NCBI GenBank assembly: GCA_020002185.1
Contig: CM034534.1
Coordinates: forward strand, 68,048,315 to 68,112,314
DNA: 64,000 nucleotides
Direction of reading: 5' to 3'
Origin: Paraescarpia echinospica
Taxonomy: Eukaryota > Annelida > Polychaeta > Sabellida > Siboglinidae
The notes beneath the pieces are model-generated. The model was given only the letters and a program-made list of their open reading frames with translations. It made no database searches and was not told the DNA's origin. A program made the translations under genes and the position numbers. Shown here in pieces: positions 12,740 to 24,179 of the stretch; the stretch's first letter is position 1, and each line of letters begins with the position of its first letter.

Positions 12740-12890
12740 AAAGGATAAGTTTTAAAACTTAAAATGTTTTAAATAAAATAAAATTTAAATAAAGACACAT
12801 GCATAGCGCCAAATTTAGCTTAAGTTACTCAAGGCGCTTTATATATATAATAATAAAAAATAAAACATAATTAAACATACAACTATTTTT
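12740..12890 (-). repeat. Possible retroelement 3' tail fragment
   Basis: AAGGCGCTTTATATATATAATAA-type sequence resembles the GCGCTATATAA-type 3' tails of the SINE and LINE copies in this window. No coding part is attached. Confidence 0.3.
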
Positions 12891-13281
12891 AGATTATTGA
12901 TGTGTCGTACAAACACTCAAACGTAAATTAAAAACAGGCTTAATACCTAGTCTAATTGTCTAAGGTTCTAGGGTTAATCTCACCACGGTAAACATTGCGA
13001 AACAATTATAGTGGAGAATAAAACCAGGAGGTGTATATTTATTAATGTGCTAACTTTGGCACATCATAATATAATTTCCTCCTAGATGTCGAGGTTCACT
13101 CACCTCGTTATACATTCATACACTTCCTTCGACCATTGGCCTCTGATCTACCAATTGTATTTAAAAAACAGAACGAAAGCTATTTAAATTTATTTACTTA
13201 CGTGTTTTCCTAATGCTACGTTTTAGAAGGCTTTTCTCCTACCCGAGAGAATTAAGCGATTAGTTCTCCAGATGGCACCTC

Positions 13282-13668
13282 TGTAATCGAGTGATATGCT
13301 CCTCCAGGGATAGGTGTACACTAATGTAATCGAGTGATGTGCTCCTCCAGGGGTAGGTGTACACTAATGTAATCGAGTGAGGTGCTCCTCCATGGGTAGG
13401 TGTACACTAATGTAATCGAGTGATGTGCTCCTCCAGGGGTAGGTGTACACTAATGTAATCGAGTGATGTGCTCCTCCAGGGGTAGGTGTACACTAATGTA
13501 ATCGAGTGATGTGCTCCTCCAGGGGTAGGTGTACACTAATGTAATCGAGTGATGTGCTCCTCCATGGGTAGGTGTACACTAATGTAATCGAGTGATGTGC
13601 TCCTCCAGGGGTAGGTGTACACTAATGTAATCGAGTGATGTGCTCCTCCAGGGGTAGGTGTACACTAA
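13282..13668. repeat. 43-bp minisatellite, nine head-to-tail units
   Basis: Nine units start at 13282, 13325, 13368, 13411, 13454, 13497, 13540, 13583 and 13626, every one exactly 43 bases long. Each begins TGTAATCGAGTGATGTGCTC and ends GGTGTACACTAA. Unit 1 and one or two others have one or two substitutions; most are identical. There are no spacers between units. Confidence 0.98.
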
Positions 13669-14572
13669 TGTAAATTAATATCGAGTAGGTTACAAATGAT
13701 TTGCTTACGTGTGTAAACGGAATAAATATGTCCAAATTCCAGTAATAACACATTGAGTTGGTGAGATGCTTTAATTACATTGACTAACTAACACTAACGA
13801 ATTTAACGTTAATAATAATAGCGTTAATAAAATGTGTTCTGCGTCTAAATAAGCAGGAATTCTGACTCAGAGGCGAAACAGAACAAAACCACTAAGCATG
13901 ATACCATGAACGGTTCCGTGATGAACAGGGATGCACACAAGTGATTACCATAGCAAGGCACCTCCCATGATTGATAGTGGCAATGCAATTTTGACACATA
14001 TAAGAATTATCTTAATTGTTATTTTGTTTGCGGAAGATAGCTATAGGTTGGACGGTATTAAAGTGAAAAGTTCTTTCTCCACGTTGGACGATTGACGGCT
14101 GCATGATGCTTGACGGTTACAGAGAAATGGTGCTTTCCAGGTTAAAGGAAAGCTTCTATTTATTTTAAGAACAAATAAAAACTGTTTATTTTATATTAAT
14201 GATTTCAGCGGAAGTGGTTACACCTGGTTAAAACCATGCGATATGTTTACAAAGTTTCTAAAATGTACAGATACTTTAAGGTCTGGTTTATTGTAAGAAC
14301 ATGCTACTATGAACTATTATTAATTCTAACATCTCGCCGGCCAAAATATGCTTTAATGAATGACTCTTTAAAACTATAGAAATATCGACAACTATATATG
14401 TATCAATATATCAGCGAGCAGCTGTCACTAATACCCGGTCCACCTAATGCCCAACACACGTGGACACAATTTATTTGGAGCCAGGATTTTAAGGGGTCAT
14501 GCACTCGATGTTGGCCTACATACCAGTGACACGAGTAAAATGACGTTCCTCCAAGCATACTGTACACAGGTA
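13669..14572. other. Non-coding stretch, nothing recognised
   Basis: No domain-bearing open frame, RNA gene or long repeat is visible in this AT-rich interval. Confidence 0.5.
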
Positions 14573-14735
14573 TACACACACACGCACACACGCCCACACG
14601 CCCACACACCCACACGCCCACACGCACACACGCACACACGCACACACGCACACACGCACACACGCACACACGTAGACCCAAACATGAAAAAATAATTTCT
14701 TTTCACATAATATATATATATATATATACATATAA
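14573..14735. repeat. ACACGC/ACACGCCC microsatellite followed by a TA run
   Basis: An ACAC-GC compound repeat covers 14573-14672 and a short TA run covers about 14708-14734. Open frames on both strands here are repeat artefacts. Confidence 0.95.
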
Positions 14736-14779
14736 AACAATAATGCTACATTGCAGAAGAACAATCCTGTAATGAGAAT

Positions 14780-15389
14780 GTAATATGAAGTAGTATTTTC
14801 ATAAACCGTTTAAGACTAATCAAATAATAGAAATCCTAAAAGTGATAACACATTTAATATAGTGTTGTATCTTCATAGAAATAGTGTTTTAAGACACATG
14901 ACTTTAGAGAAGATACCAACCTGGTAATATTCGGTTTATTTTGAATATTAGGCAAAATATTGAACAATACTGTCGGCCTATCGCATGACAAACTATTTGA
15001 TGATCGTAGGGTAGAACTGCTGATTGGACGACTATGCCTAAGTTGCCTTGTGTCATGACTGTGAATATTAAAGGTTAGTGTAAACATATTAGATAACTAC
15101 ATTGGCAGATTGTTATGACAATAATTATACATAAATTTCGCAATTTCTATTTCACAAATAACCTTCAATTTTAATACATTTAACGATGTGAACACGGGAT
15201 GAATATGCTCATGGAAACTAGTTCGAAGAATACTACGAAAACTTTTTTCTGCATAACGAATAAGTTCTCTCTTTGTGTAGCTCTTATGTGTAGACCCCCA
15301 AAGGATTATTCCATATGTCAAATATGTACATACTAATGCATAGTAAATTGTCTTCAGGGATTCTACAGGAAGAAAGCGATTCACTTTTT
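14780..15389 (-). mobile_element. Minus-strand LINE 'A', 3' segment (segment 3 of 3)
   Basis: The minus strand encodes the C-terminal part of a LINE polyprotein. It reads VNRFLPVESLKTIYYAL, YLTYGIILWGSTHKSYT, then IEIAKFMYNYCHNNLPM, and in the next frame FNIHSHDTRQLRHSRP. The first block follows the RT 'IRR-F-P' boundary typical of CR1/I-type LINEs. Its upstream neighbour on the element lies at 16640-17115, beyond an inserted L2-like copy. A frame break near 15090 separates the two C-terminal pieces. Confidence 0.75.
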
Positions 15390-16632
15390 ATAATAATAAT
15401 AATAATAATAAGATAACTTCTACTGCGCCTAAATCCTTCAAAACCAAGCTCAGAGGCGCATCAAAACAAAAGGATTGGTCAATCTCAAAATCCATAAGTA
15501 GTTTTCCAGTTGCCAACAGATGGGTCAAGGCGCTAGGGAGCTACGGTGGATAAGCAAGGTTGTAAAGATACGTTTTTAAATGACGACGGAATTTTGTAAT
15601 ATTTTCAACTGATCTAACACTAAGAGGGAGTATATTCCAAAGAGTTGGTGCAGCAACAGAAAAAGCCCTAGTTCCAATGTTAGTGTTTACTCTAGGAACA
15701 AAAAGTAGGTCAGAACTAGATGATCGAAGCTGGATAGGTTTTCTTACAGGAATAAGCAATGAATGCAAATAAGATGGTTGCTTATTGGACAGTGCCTGGT
15801 ATGTAATGGTACAGATCATAAATATTATACGATATCGTACAGGAAGCCAATGCAAAGACTTCGAAAGTGGTACAGAGCGAAAAAACGAGGAGAGCTTGTA
15901 ACTACTCTTGCTAGACAATTTTGGACACGCTGAAGTTTTGTGATATCCTTGCTAGCGATATTATAAAGGAGGGATTTGCAATAGTCAAGTCTGCTGCTAA
16001 CAAGCGCTCTTGCAATAGTCTTAGCAACAGAAAATTACATATACCGGCGAATACGGCGAAGATCACGAATATGATAAAAACAGCAGCGACCTGTTTGAGA
16101 TATGTGTTGTTGGAAATTGAAGTTACTATCAAAGATCACTCCTAGATTCCGCACCGAAGTTGCTGGCGTGATATACTGATTCAAAATACGCGTAGGGATA
16201 AAACCCACCCAGTTTACTACGCTGCATTGGAGTACCAATAATGATCAATTCAGTTTTATTTGCATTTATTTTCAACTTGCTATCAGTCATCCAGTGGAAG
16301 ATATCTTGAAGGCAATCACTAAGTTGGTTAAGGGAGCGATTTGTATCCGGGGTAGCCAATGAAATGTAGATCTGGATCGGTGTATCATCAGCATAAAGAT
16401 GATGATTCAAGTTATGCCTTTGTATAACAGAGCTTAGTGGCGTTGTGTAAAGAGTAAAAAGCAAAGGCCCAAGAACAGAACCCTGGGGAATACCAAATAA
16501 AGCCGGCAGTGCAGCTAAAAGCAGTTCCCAATCTTTATAGTTTGATATCTATCAGTTAGATGTGAAGAAAACCAGCTTAGTGCTATGCCAGATATGCCGT
16601 ACCATTTTAATAGGCGTTCAATGAGAATAACA
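15390..16632 (-). mobile_element. L2-like LINE, copy 2, inserted in LINE 'A'
   Basis: This is a 5'-truncated minus-strand copy of the LINE at 8361-10478. It starts inside RT motif A (SILIERLLKWYGISG-like) and includes [17 protein letters not shown]. It runs to the C-terminus IQLRSSSSDLLFVPRV...YLYNLAYPP and ends in a TTA/ATT run (15390-15411). It keeps about 265 bases that the other copy lost (16213-15950), with GICNFLL- and HISQTGRCCFYHIR-like sequence. Several frameshifts are present. Both flanks belong to LINE 'A'. Confidence 0.85.
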
Positions 16633-16639
16633 TATAAAG

Positions 16640-17115
16640 CATTTGAAAGTTTTTTATGCAGACATTTATGTGTTCATTCCAGTCACGTTGATCAATAAGA
16701 CGGCCTAGAAAGCTTACACAATGGGTAGGCTGAATTATCTGATCTTACATATTTAACGTGACTTGTTCACTAAGTAGATGTCGTGACCTAGAAAACAACA
16801 TATATTTTGATTTGGATACATTTAATGAGAGCTTATTAGCATGAAACCAGTCGGTTAATACTTGAAGTTCTTTATTTATGTCATTGTAAAGTTTAGTAAT
16901 ATGATTTCCATTCATATATACCGTGGTGTCATCAGCAAATAATATTGCCTTATTTTATGTCAGACAAAAGAGGAGATAATTTTATGTATAAAATAAATAA
17001 AAGTGGACCAAGAATAGAGCCCTGCGGCACACCAAATGTGATATTTTGTGGAAGCGAAGCACTGTTGTTACAAGTTACATACTGTGTTCTATTTGTAAGA
17101 TAGCTCCTGAACCAA
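16640..17115 (-). mobile_element. LINE 'A', central RT segment (segment 2 of 3)
   Basis: On the minus strand the sequence reads [19 protein letters not shown], then motif [19 protein letters not shown]. Next come traces of the A-D-D region (shifted by a base or two near 16945) and VFSRSRHLL-like sequence, ending in FLGRLIDQRDWNEHINVC. This is the RT core between motif A and the thumb. The segment is bounded at 17116-17119 by TTAA, where a DNA element is inserted, and at about 16640 by the L2-like copy. Confidence 0.75.
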
Positions 17116-17301
17116 TTAAAGGGAATAAAAACATATATTGCTCGAATTCATGTTATCTTACATCCTGCTATCTATTTCCACGTCCACCAAGCCAACAAAA
17201 ATAAAAAAAATTCAAATAATTAGAAATTCCACATTTTATGGTGTGCATCCGGACATTTTCGAATATGCATATTTTTGGCGCGCTTTTCGGGATGCCGAGA
17301 T

Positions 17302-17457
17302 GTGACGTCACTTATTACTCAAACTCACATCAGGCCGACCTTTTCCATGCATTCAGAGCATGTTTACAAGTATAGCTTTTGGGTCGAAACGAGCGTCAGA
17401 ACGAGTTATTGTGCAATATTCCGACGTACTACAAACACTAGTCATCATAGAGGGACA
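17302..17457 (+). repeat. Subterminal inverted repeat, left arm
   Basis: This 156-base arm matches the reverse complement of 18137-18290 with only scattered mismatches. It begins with the palindrome GTGACGTCAC and includes GGGTCGAAACGAGCGTCAGA. The two arms are separated by about 680 bases. Confidence 0.9.
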
Positions 17458-17751
17458 AGCAGTTATCTTACGATTCCACATGAATCGAATTTTATTCAAA
17501 ACAACGAATGCGAATGGGCCTACAAGTCGACTAGGTTTCGCCGAGCTTGGCCTTGGGCTCGTTTTCAGAATAATTATATCGAATGCAACCAACGGGAGAT
17601 AATCTACACCAATAAACATACATAGCAAACATATATTGTATCCAGCTACTTAAAGTAACATGTATAATCTCATAATATCACTAGAATATCGATATATGAA
17701 GGAGTTGTACAATTTATCATAACAACTTAAATCAGTCAAAGAGTTTCCGTT

Positions 17752-17838
17752 GGTCCCGCTAGCTCAGTGGGTAAGCGCGTTGGTTACTAGTCGTTTATTT
17801 TACAATCGGGCGACGCCGGTTCAATCCTGACAGCATGC
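17752..17838 (+). other. tRNA-like segment (SINE head or tRNA pseudogene)
   Basis: TAGCTCAGTGGGTAAGCG resembles a pol III A box and CCGGTTCAATCC a B box, about 45 bases apart. The cloverleaf is poor: acceptor ends do not pair well and the middle is AT-rich. It lies inside the TTAA-flanked element. It is more likely a SINE head or decayed tRNA than a working tRNA. Confidence 0.45.
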
Positions 17839-18136
17839 AAACCTTTGATTTTCTATACACTTTTTTTGTTTATGTTTTCACGAAGTAATATAAACAAAAT
17901 CATTTTGTACTATAATGCACTGTTTGTAAATATTCATTTTTATTTTTGTAGTAATTATTTATTCGCCACAAAAATGAAAATATGGTCATTAAATATAACG
18001 ATGTTTCTAAATTGTATTTATCCAGACAGATCTCAATCTGTTTTCACATATATAATTACAATATATTACCGTACAATATATTTACAATTAATACATTATA
18101 TATCCATTACATTATATTTGTTTGGATAAATGTTTG

Positions 18137-18290
18137 TTCCTCTATGAAGACTAGTGTTTGTATTACGTCGGAATATTGCACAATAACTCGTTCTGACGCT
18201 CGTTTCGACCCAAAAGCTATCCTTATAAACATGCTCTGAATGCATGGAAAGGGTCGGTCTGATGCGAGTGTGTGTCATAAGTGACGTCAC
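18137..18290 (-). repeat. Subterminal inverted repeat, right arm
   Basis: Reverse-complement partner of 17302-17457, ending with the same GTGACGTCAC palindrome at 18281-18290. Confidence 0.9.
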
Positions 18291-18488
18291 GATACCACGT
18301 GATCGCCTAGCTCATTAAAATTTCATTTTCCGCTGGAATCGCTTCACAGACGGGCTTAAAATCGAATTTATGCTACAAATGTATTTTTCTGTATTTGTTT
18401 AATGTTGTCAAATATTACATACAATGTTAAACTTTGTGTACACATGGAAAAAGGATTTTAGCTAATGCCTTATTTTTATTTCCTTTAA

Positions 18489-18945
18489 GAGGGGTACCGT
18501 TCCGTAGTAATCTAACTTATGTAATACAATATGATGGTCTATGGTATCGAACGCCTTACTTAAATCAAGAAATACACTAATGACTGAATCTTTTTTAACG
18601 CATTTACAACATCAGAAACTAATGTAGATACCGCATTAATGGTGGAAAGTTTCGTTCGGAAACCATGTTGATTATTATTTAAGATGTTATTATTTGTTAA
18701 AAAGTATAGGTCCTTTTGTATGCAACCTTTCCTAATATCTTTGAAATAGCGGGAAGTAAAGACATAGATCTATAGTTACAATTTGTTTTTAGCTTTTGAT
18801 TTGTAGACTGGTATAATTTAGCAATTTTTAAATCGTCTGGTACAATTCCCTCTCTTAAAAACTTGTTTATTTGAATAGCTACTGGTAGAGACACTCCTTC
18901 ACCAATTTGTTTTATACAGTACGGACTAACGTACATAATTATAAA
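18489..18945 (-). mobile_element. LINE 'A', RT N-terminal segment (segment 1 of 3)
   Basis: The minus strand reads QIGEGVSLPVAIQINKFLRE, then GIVPDDLKIAKL, then YRSMSLLPAISKILGKVAYK (RT block 2, NYRPxSLLP type). In shifted frames it continues with an HGFRT-like stretch and motif A (DLSKAFDTIDHH near 18560-18530). It is followed on the element by the segment at 16640-17115, after removal of the TTAA-flanked insertion. The 5' end near 18945 is a truncation. Confidence 0.75.
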
Positions 18946-19258
18946 TACACAATCTATTCAAGTTGTGGTTACGCCATGAATACTAACAATTACAGTAAAC
19001 GTCTACTTCTCCTTCATTACATTGTAGTTCGAGTAATAAATTGTCTTCCAGTTATTCAGTTAGTACGAGTCAGCCAATGTTCTACTTTTTTTAAATGTCG
19101 CAAGTCTTACAACTCCCGTTTTAACGTTTACTGTGCTTTTTTTAAATAATAAAACTGCCCAATTTGACATACCCATTTATACTTCGACCGTATAGTGCCC
19201 CCTATTGGCCACAGCCTGACTTACAACAACTTCAAGTGAATACCGCCATTTATCATTT
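18946..19258. other. Non-coding stretch, nothing recognised
   Basis: AT-rich sequence; no domain, RNA gene or repeat seen. Confidence 0.4.
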
Positions 19259-19428
19259 ACGTGTGTGCATGTGTGCGTGTGTGCGTGTGTGCGTGTGTGC
19301 GTGTGTGCGTGTGTGCGTGTGTGCGTGTGTGCGTGTGTGCGTGTGTGCGTGTGTGCGTGTGTGCGTGTGTTCGTGTGTGCGTGTGTGCGTGTGTGCGTGT
19401 GTGCGTGTGTGCGTGTGTGCGTGTGTGT
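19259..19428. repeat. GTGTGCGT octanucleotide array
   Basis: About 20 units of an 8-base GTGTGCGT repeat with one TTCG variant near 19371. It has alternating purine-pyrimidine sequence with Z-DNA potential. All open frames across it are artefacts. Confidence 0.97.
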
Positions 19429-19589
19429 TTCAGGTAGGGTCCGTTCGGTTTTACAAATCCGTCAAAACCTCCTAGTGTATTTCGAACGGAACAATATAAG
19501 TACATAGCCTTCACTTCATCACATGCATGGGCCGTTGCTGTCGTATATCGCATATACACTCATAAGCTACTCGCCCGCCCATGTGCGAT

Positions 19590-19990
19590 TCATCACCATT
19601 GTCTAAACGGCAGCCTTAATCCGCCGAAAGCCGCGTTCAATCTAACTCGTTCCCGTTTCAATTGCCGGGCGGCAGCAATTCATTAAGGCGGCTTTCCACG
19701 GCGCTCCGAAATTATGGCAGCGCAGCAAAAACGCAAATTCCCCGCGCAATGGCGTCTCCATTAGAGGCTTAGTCCGTCATAAAAATTCAGCAAGACGTAT
19801 CGGTCACGACGCTCTTCCAAGACCGCTTAATTTGTCATCGTCCATTTGATCGAGCTGCCATCTTTTACAGCCCGGCTTACCGGTAATTCCAGCGGTGACG
19901 TCATGCGAGTAACCGCTGTTTCAGTCTGGTTGTGGTGTTGTTGCATCGGGAGTCATCTGCGCTTCAATTAGTGCGGGTGCACGGCTAGAA
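19590..19990. promoter_or_regulatory. CpG-containing, repeat-free block; candidate regulatory DNA
   Basis: The block has higher GC and many CpGs, with TTAAT/ATTAAG cores (for example CAATTCATTAAGGCGG near 19674) and no recognised repeat or protein domain. It stands out against microsatellite and LINE neighbours. Regulatory function is inference only. Confidence 0.25.
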
Positions 19991-20397
19991 TACACACAAC
20001 ACGTATATGGCACTTTGACGTTGATGTTGTCTTTAATCCAAACACCTGGTATTATTGGAATTCCCTTAACATGTTATTAATTACGTTCAATGTTAACGAG
20101 CTAGCAATATACTATTAAATTATATTTCAATATTTTCTATTTACAGGGAAACAACTTCACAAACCACCCGCCTAGTATCTAAAACTTATTTCACAATCAT
20201 AGCACACATGTTAGTTATATACCTGTTGGGGTACGTGAGATCAAGCAATGTAATAAGGCACGACACGGGTGGGAATGGCAGGGCATGGCATAATGCAATA
20301 GAATGCATCGGTTATTCTTTGAATGGATTGAAGATCCGGTTTCTTGGTTGTTGTAGTATGACATAATTATCTCACAACAAACATGATTTCTCTTCTT

Positions 20398-20445
20398 TTG
20401 AATATTTCGACTGCTTCTCGCAGCCTTCATCGGCAGAATGACGTT
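20398..20445 (-). ncRNA. Hammerhead-like hairpin of a Penelope-type leader
   Basis: On the minus strand, CCGATGAA is followed by the stem GGCTGC, a GAGA loop, the partner GCAGTC and then GAAA. This layout (CUGAUGA core, short stem, GAAA) is that of minimal hammerhead motifs known in Penelope-like element terminal repeats. U4 of the core is C here and an extra A precedes the stem, so activity is doubtful. It is on the strand opposite the Penelope fragment that follows. Confidence 0.35.
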
Positions 20446-20489
20446 ACGGGTGCGTCACATGACCGCTGTCATGTGACTCAAGCTGGAGA

Positions 20490-20960
20490 AGGACATATCA
20501 GTATTTGAACTGGGTCTGTAATCACCACCTAGAGCACAAACGATCGGTAGTGAGAAGACTCCTACAAAGAGCAAAAAACCTGGTAACAGAAGATGAGGAC
20601 AAGACCAAAGAGGTGGAGCATATCAAGAAAGTATTGAAAGCGAATGACTACAAACCATGGATGGTTAACATCACTACACCAAGGAGACAGAAGGCGTACA
20701 ACACCTCAGAAACCAGTAGAAGAAAACACGTCATAAGCCTGCTCTACATCTGTAAACCATCAGAATAATTGGCAAGGATTTTCAAGTCCGATGACATACC
20801 AGTGTACCACAAACCTATCAACACACTGAGGTCACTACTGGTGCACCAGACGGCCAGCACAAATTGTTCCATATTCGATGTTCGTTACATCCATACTTGG
20901 CTACATAACACAGTGCAGGACAGAACGAGAATTTCGAAGTACAATAATCCCTAAAAATCA
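20490..20960 (+). pseudogene. Penelope-like element fragment, RT to GIY-YIG linker
   Basis: The frame reads HHLEHKRSVVRRLLQRAKNL near 20525-20584, then VEHIKKVLKANDYKPW. After a stop at 20766-20768 it continues ARIFKSDDIPVYHKPINTLR and SLLVHQT. This is the region between reverse transcriptase and GIY-YIG nuclease in Penelope-like elements. The reverse transcriptase itself and the GIY-YIG motif are absent, so the copy is truncated at both ends. An A/T-rich run follows it at 20945-20980. Confidence 0.7.
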
Positions 20961-21480
20961 ATTAAATAAAAAATAAAAATGTATTTACCATCTAACAACG
21001 GCTTCCGAGAACCAGAAATCGCTGGACGCACTTCTTGTCGACGTGTTGTTTGCACACTGTATGTCTGCGTTTTCCAGTTCTGCACGCGCATCCAAAAGAA
21101 CATGCAACACGTTACCGAGTTTAAAGGATTGTTCCTTCCCGCCTCTGAATGGGTCGGCCTGGGCTTTGATGTTCACATGCCGCTTTTACGCACAATTTAA
21201 TAACGTAATGCGCAGGTTTTTGTCCTATTGTGTGTATAAATGATGTTTAACTCAAAAGTCTATACTTATGTACTTAGTCTCGTTCGCCTCACTAAGCTCT
21301 CACACACCACGTCACTCAGTTTCCCTTCTTACCTCGTATCCAGTCGACAGGTGTGTATCGGTAACACACGAGGCTGGGTCACAGCAAGGCTTGTGTCGTT
21401 TCTACCGCGGGGTAGATTTTCACCAGTAACTCTTATGTGAATTAGTTTCTCACAGTTCCATGCAAGACTGCACTGTTGTC
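20961..21480. other. Non-coding stretch, nothing recognised
   Basis: Two overlapping 60-70 codon frames cross this interval on opposite strands, but neither shows a known motif. No RNA gene is seen. Confidence 0.4.
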
Positions 21481-21489
21481 AGTGAAAAG

Positions 21490-21760
21490 GTGAAAGAAGA
21501 AGAAGAAGAATTTGTTTTATTTGACCCAGACATTTCAAATAATTCATACAATACATCCATGTCAAAAAAAATAAATAATACAAATATATAACCTTATAGT
21601 AAACATTGCATAATGTATGATAAATAACAAAAAGTAGGGTCAGGAGACTCCTCTAAGACTATGGTAGTCGCTATCGAGGAGCCACCTGTTGTAATAAAAC
21701 TTTAACTGAATCAATACATCACCTAATCAAATTCTTCCAGAATAAGAAGAAGAAAGAAAA
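21490..21760 (-). repeat. Probable retroelement 3' end (reverse orientation)
   Basis: A GAAGAAGAAGAA start followed by TTTGTTTTATTTGACCC and an A-rich stretch looks like the reversed 3' UTR and tail of a retroelement. Coding sequence was not recognised, so the family is unknown. Confidence 0.3.
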
Positions 21761-22140
21761 AAAACAATAATATGTATGCATGTGTGTAGTGTGAGCAAGC
21801 TTACATGCTTATTGAGTTTGTCGTTTGGGCACTGTTTTGGACTGTATCAAGTTGACAGGTGGTTGTCGGTTCATAATTTTGCATACATATATAGCAATTT
21901 TGCCTGGTGCATGTTACTTGATAGTTTTGTAAAAAATAAAGTTTAACATACTTGGCAAATCCTTGTGAAATGTGTGTACTAAGCTTTTCTTTGACAATAT
22001 CAGGAATGTTATTTAGTAAAAGTGGTAAATTATGCCTAAGGCATTTCTTAGCAAATTCATGTGTGAAAGGAGATCTGCAGCTTCATGGTAGACGAATGAA
22101 ATATTCCAACGTGGAAATACGTTGCTTTTTCGCAGAGAGA

Positions 22141-22316
<176 letters not shown>

Positions 22317-22319
22317 AAA

Positions 22320-24140
22320 TCGAATTCCAACTCGAACTGCGAAATCGATTCGAGACACTACAGGAACTAGACGACATCGACACCATGAGCGTAGTGACGA
22401 AAATACTACCAAAAAGAAAGCGAAAGAGGACATCAGAAAGTACAAACAAGAGATCGTACGATAAATAATTATGTCATCAAAGAGCCTGAAGAAAGCAAAA
22501 AGAACACAGGCACTAGGCCGATACAGACTAATTACACTTCTAGACATGCAGGGTACAGAAATATAAAACCAAGATATGACCGTGGAACGAATAGAGGAAA
22601 TCTACACCGAGCTATGCGACAGTGAACAGAGTACCATAATTCACACCGACCCGAAAGAGGTACCAGATATAACAACACGCGAGGTGGAACCAGCGCTTAG
22701 AAATATGAAGAATGGGACATCAGGCACCGACCATGTAAACATTGAAACATTAAAAGCAGGAGAAGATACCATCTCGAAGACACCACCTAAGCTGTATGCT
22801 AAATGTTTGTCAGAAAGAGGAATACCCACAGCATTGAAGAACGCAAACATGGTGATAATCTTCAAGAAGGGAAATACGAAAGACCCTGATATGTCTGTTA
22901 TCAAACATCTACAAATTACTCACAAAGATATTAACGAATAGGCTAGAGAAGACGAAAACCAACCACGAGAGAAAGCAGGATTCAGAAGCAGATATTCAAC
23001 GACAGACCACATACACGTCGTAAACCAACTGAAAGAGAAGTGCCGAGAATATAATATCCCGGTCTGCATCGCTTTCGTCGACTACGAAAAGGCTTTCAAC
23101 TCGGTGCAAACCCAGGCAATACTGACCTTCCTTCAAGAACAGGGGATAGAAGATGTGTACATCGATCTCCTGAAAGACATCTGCATCAACAGCTCGGTAA
23201 CAGTCCAACTACACAAAATAAGAGCAACAAGATCAACATCAAGAGAGGAGTACGACAGGGTGACACCATATCGCCCAAGCTGTTCACGGCAACACTCGAA
23301 AGCATATTCCAAAAACTGACCTGGGAAACCAGAGGCTTGATGATAGACATAGAATATTTCAGCCATCTTCGCTTTGCCGACGACATACTCATATGCGCTA
23401 CTACACCGCAACATGTACAAAACATGCTGCAGGAGCTAGTTGATGAAAGTGAAAAACAAGGTCTAAAGATGAACATCTCGAAGACGAAAGTGATGCTAGA
23501 AAATGACACACCAACGTATATCAAAACGACGCAGATAGAGAACGTTGGAAGCTACGTATGTCTGGGACAGCGATACAGTATGAGAGACAAAAATCAAGAC
23601 AAGGAGATTCAAAGAAGGATCACCGCCGGCTGGACAGCATTCGCCAAACACCGCGACAACTTCAAGGGTAACTTTGGAGCCTGATTGAAGAGACAAGTCT
23701 TCAACTCATGCGTACTTCCAGCGATGACATACACCGCGGAAACATGAGCACTCACCGTCCATGCAAAGAACAAGCTAGCAGCCGCACAAACAAAGATGGA
23801 AAGAAGTATGTTAAACATCACATATCAGGAGAAAAAACAAACATCTGGGTAAGACAGAAGATAAAGGTCATAGACGTGATAGCACAAATCAGAAGACAGA
23901 AGTGGACCTGGGCAGGGCATATCAGCAGACTACGAAATAACCGATGGACATTGCGTATCACAACCTGGAGACCTTACGAAGGGAAACGATCTAGGGGAAG
24001 ACCGGCGAGATGGTGGAGAGACGAACTAGACGAGGGCATCATCTGACAGAGGATAGCGCAAGACAGGCATATTTGGAAATGACATGCTGAGGCCTTCGCC
24101 CAATCACGGGACACTACGGCTGCACAATGATGATGATGAT
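22320..24140 (+). mobile_element. RTE-like LINE, 5'-truncated and decayed
   Basis: The element begins immediately after the CA array, so the endonuclease is missing. It carries an RT and C-terminal domain in several frames and ends in a GAT repeat at 24126-24140, the short tandem tail typical of RTE elements. RT landmarks are listed under the pseudogene entry. Family assignment is from the RT and C-terminal motifs, not from a search. Confidence 0.8.
22576..24045 (+). pseudogene. RTE-like reverse transcriptase, frameshifted
   Basis: Blocks in order are ALRNMKNGTSGTDHVNIETL (about 22694-22753), NANMVIIFKKGNTKDP (about 22840-22887), then AGFRSRYSTTDHIHVVNQL. Motif A CIAFVDYEKAFNSVQTQ is near 23066-23116, motif B GVRQGDTISPKLF near 23249-23287 in a shifted frame, and the catalytic FADDILICATTP near 23371-23406. 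They are followed by LKMNISKTKVM and NVGSYVCLGQRYSMRDKNQD. The C-terminus has RRQKWTWAGHISRLRNNRW and RGRPARWWRDELDEGI (ending at 24044-24046). Stops and frame breaks near 22940, 23230, 23683 and 23750-23880 disable it. Confidence 0.8.
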
Positions 24141-24179
24141 GGTGATATATATGTAATTACCTACCTCAGAAATTCAAAT

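Larger units (their letters stand above)
17116..18488. mobile_element. TTAA-flanked non-autonomous DNA element, 1.37 kb
   Basis: Both ends read TTAA followed inward by AGGGAATAAAAA (left) or AGGAAATAAAAA (right, complement strand), giving short terminal inverted repeats. The outside flanks join into one LINE reverse transcriptase (motif A DLSKAFDTIDHH on one side, FNWFRSYL on the other), so the boundaries are fixed by the interrupted gene. Inside are two long inverted arms (17302-17457 and 18137-18290) and a tRNA-like segment. No transposase is encoded. A TTAA target duplication is the piggyBac hallmark, but the terminal bases are not typical, so the superfamily is open. Confidence 0.6.

Noticed and set aside
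13282..13668. CRISPR array
   Set aside because: The 43-bp units are directly adjacent with no variable spacers, and the genome is an animal's. It is a minisatellite.
17752..17838. Functional tRNA gene
   Set aside because: A and B boxes are recognisable, but the acceptor and anticodon stems do not pair properly. Listed as tRNA-like only.
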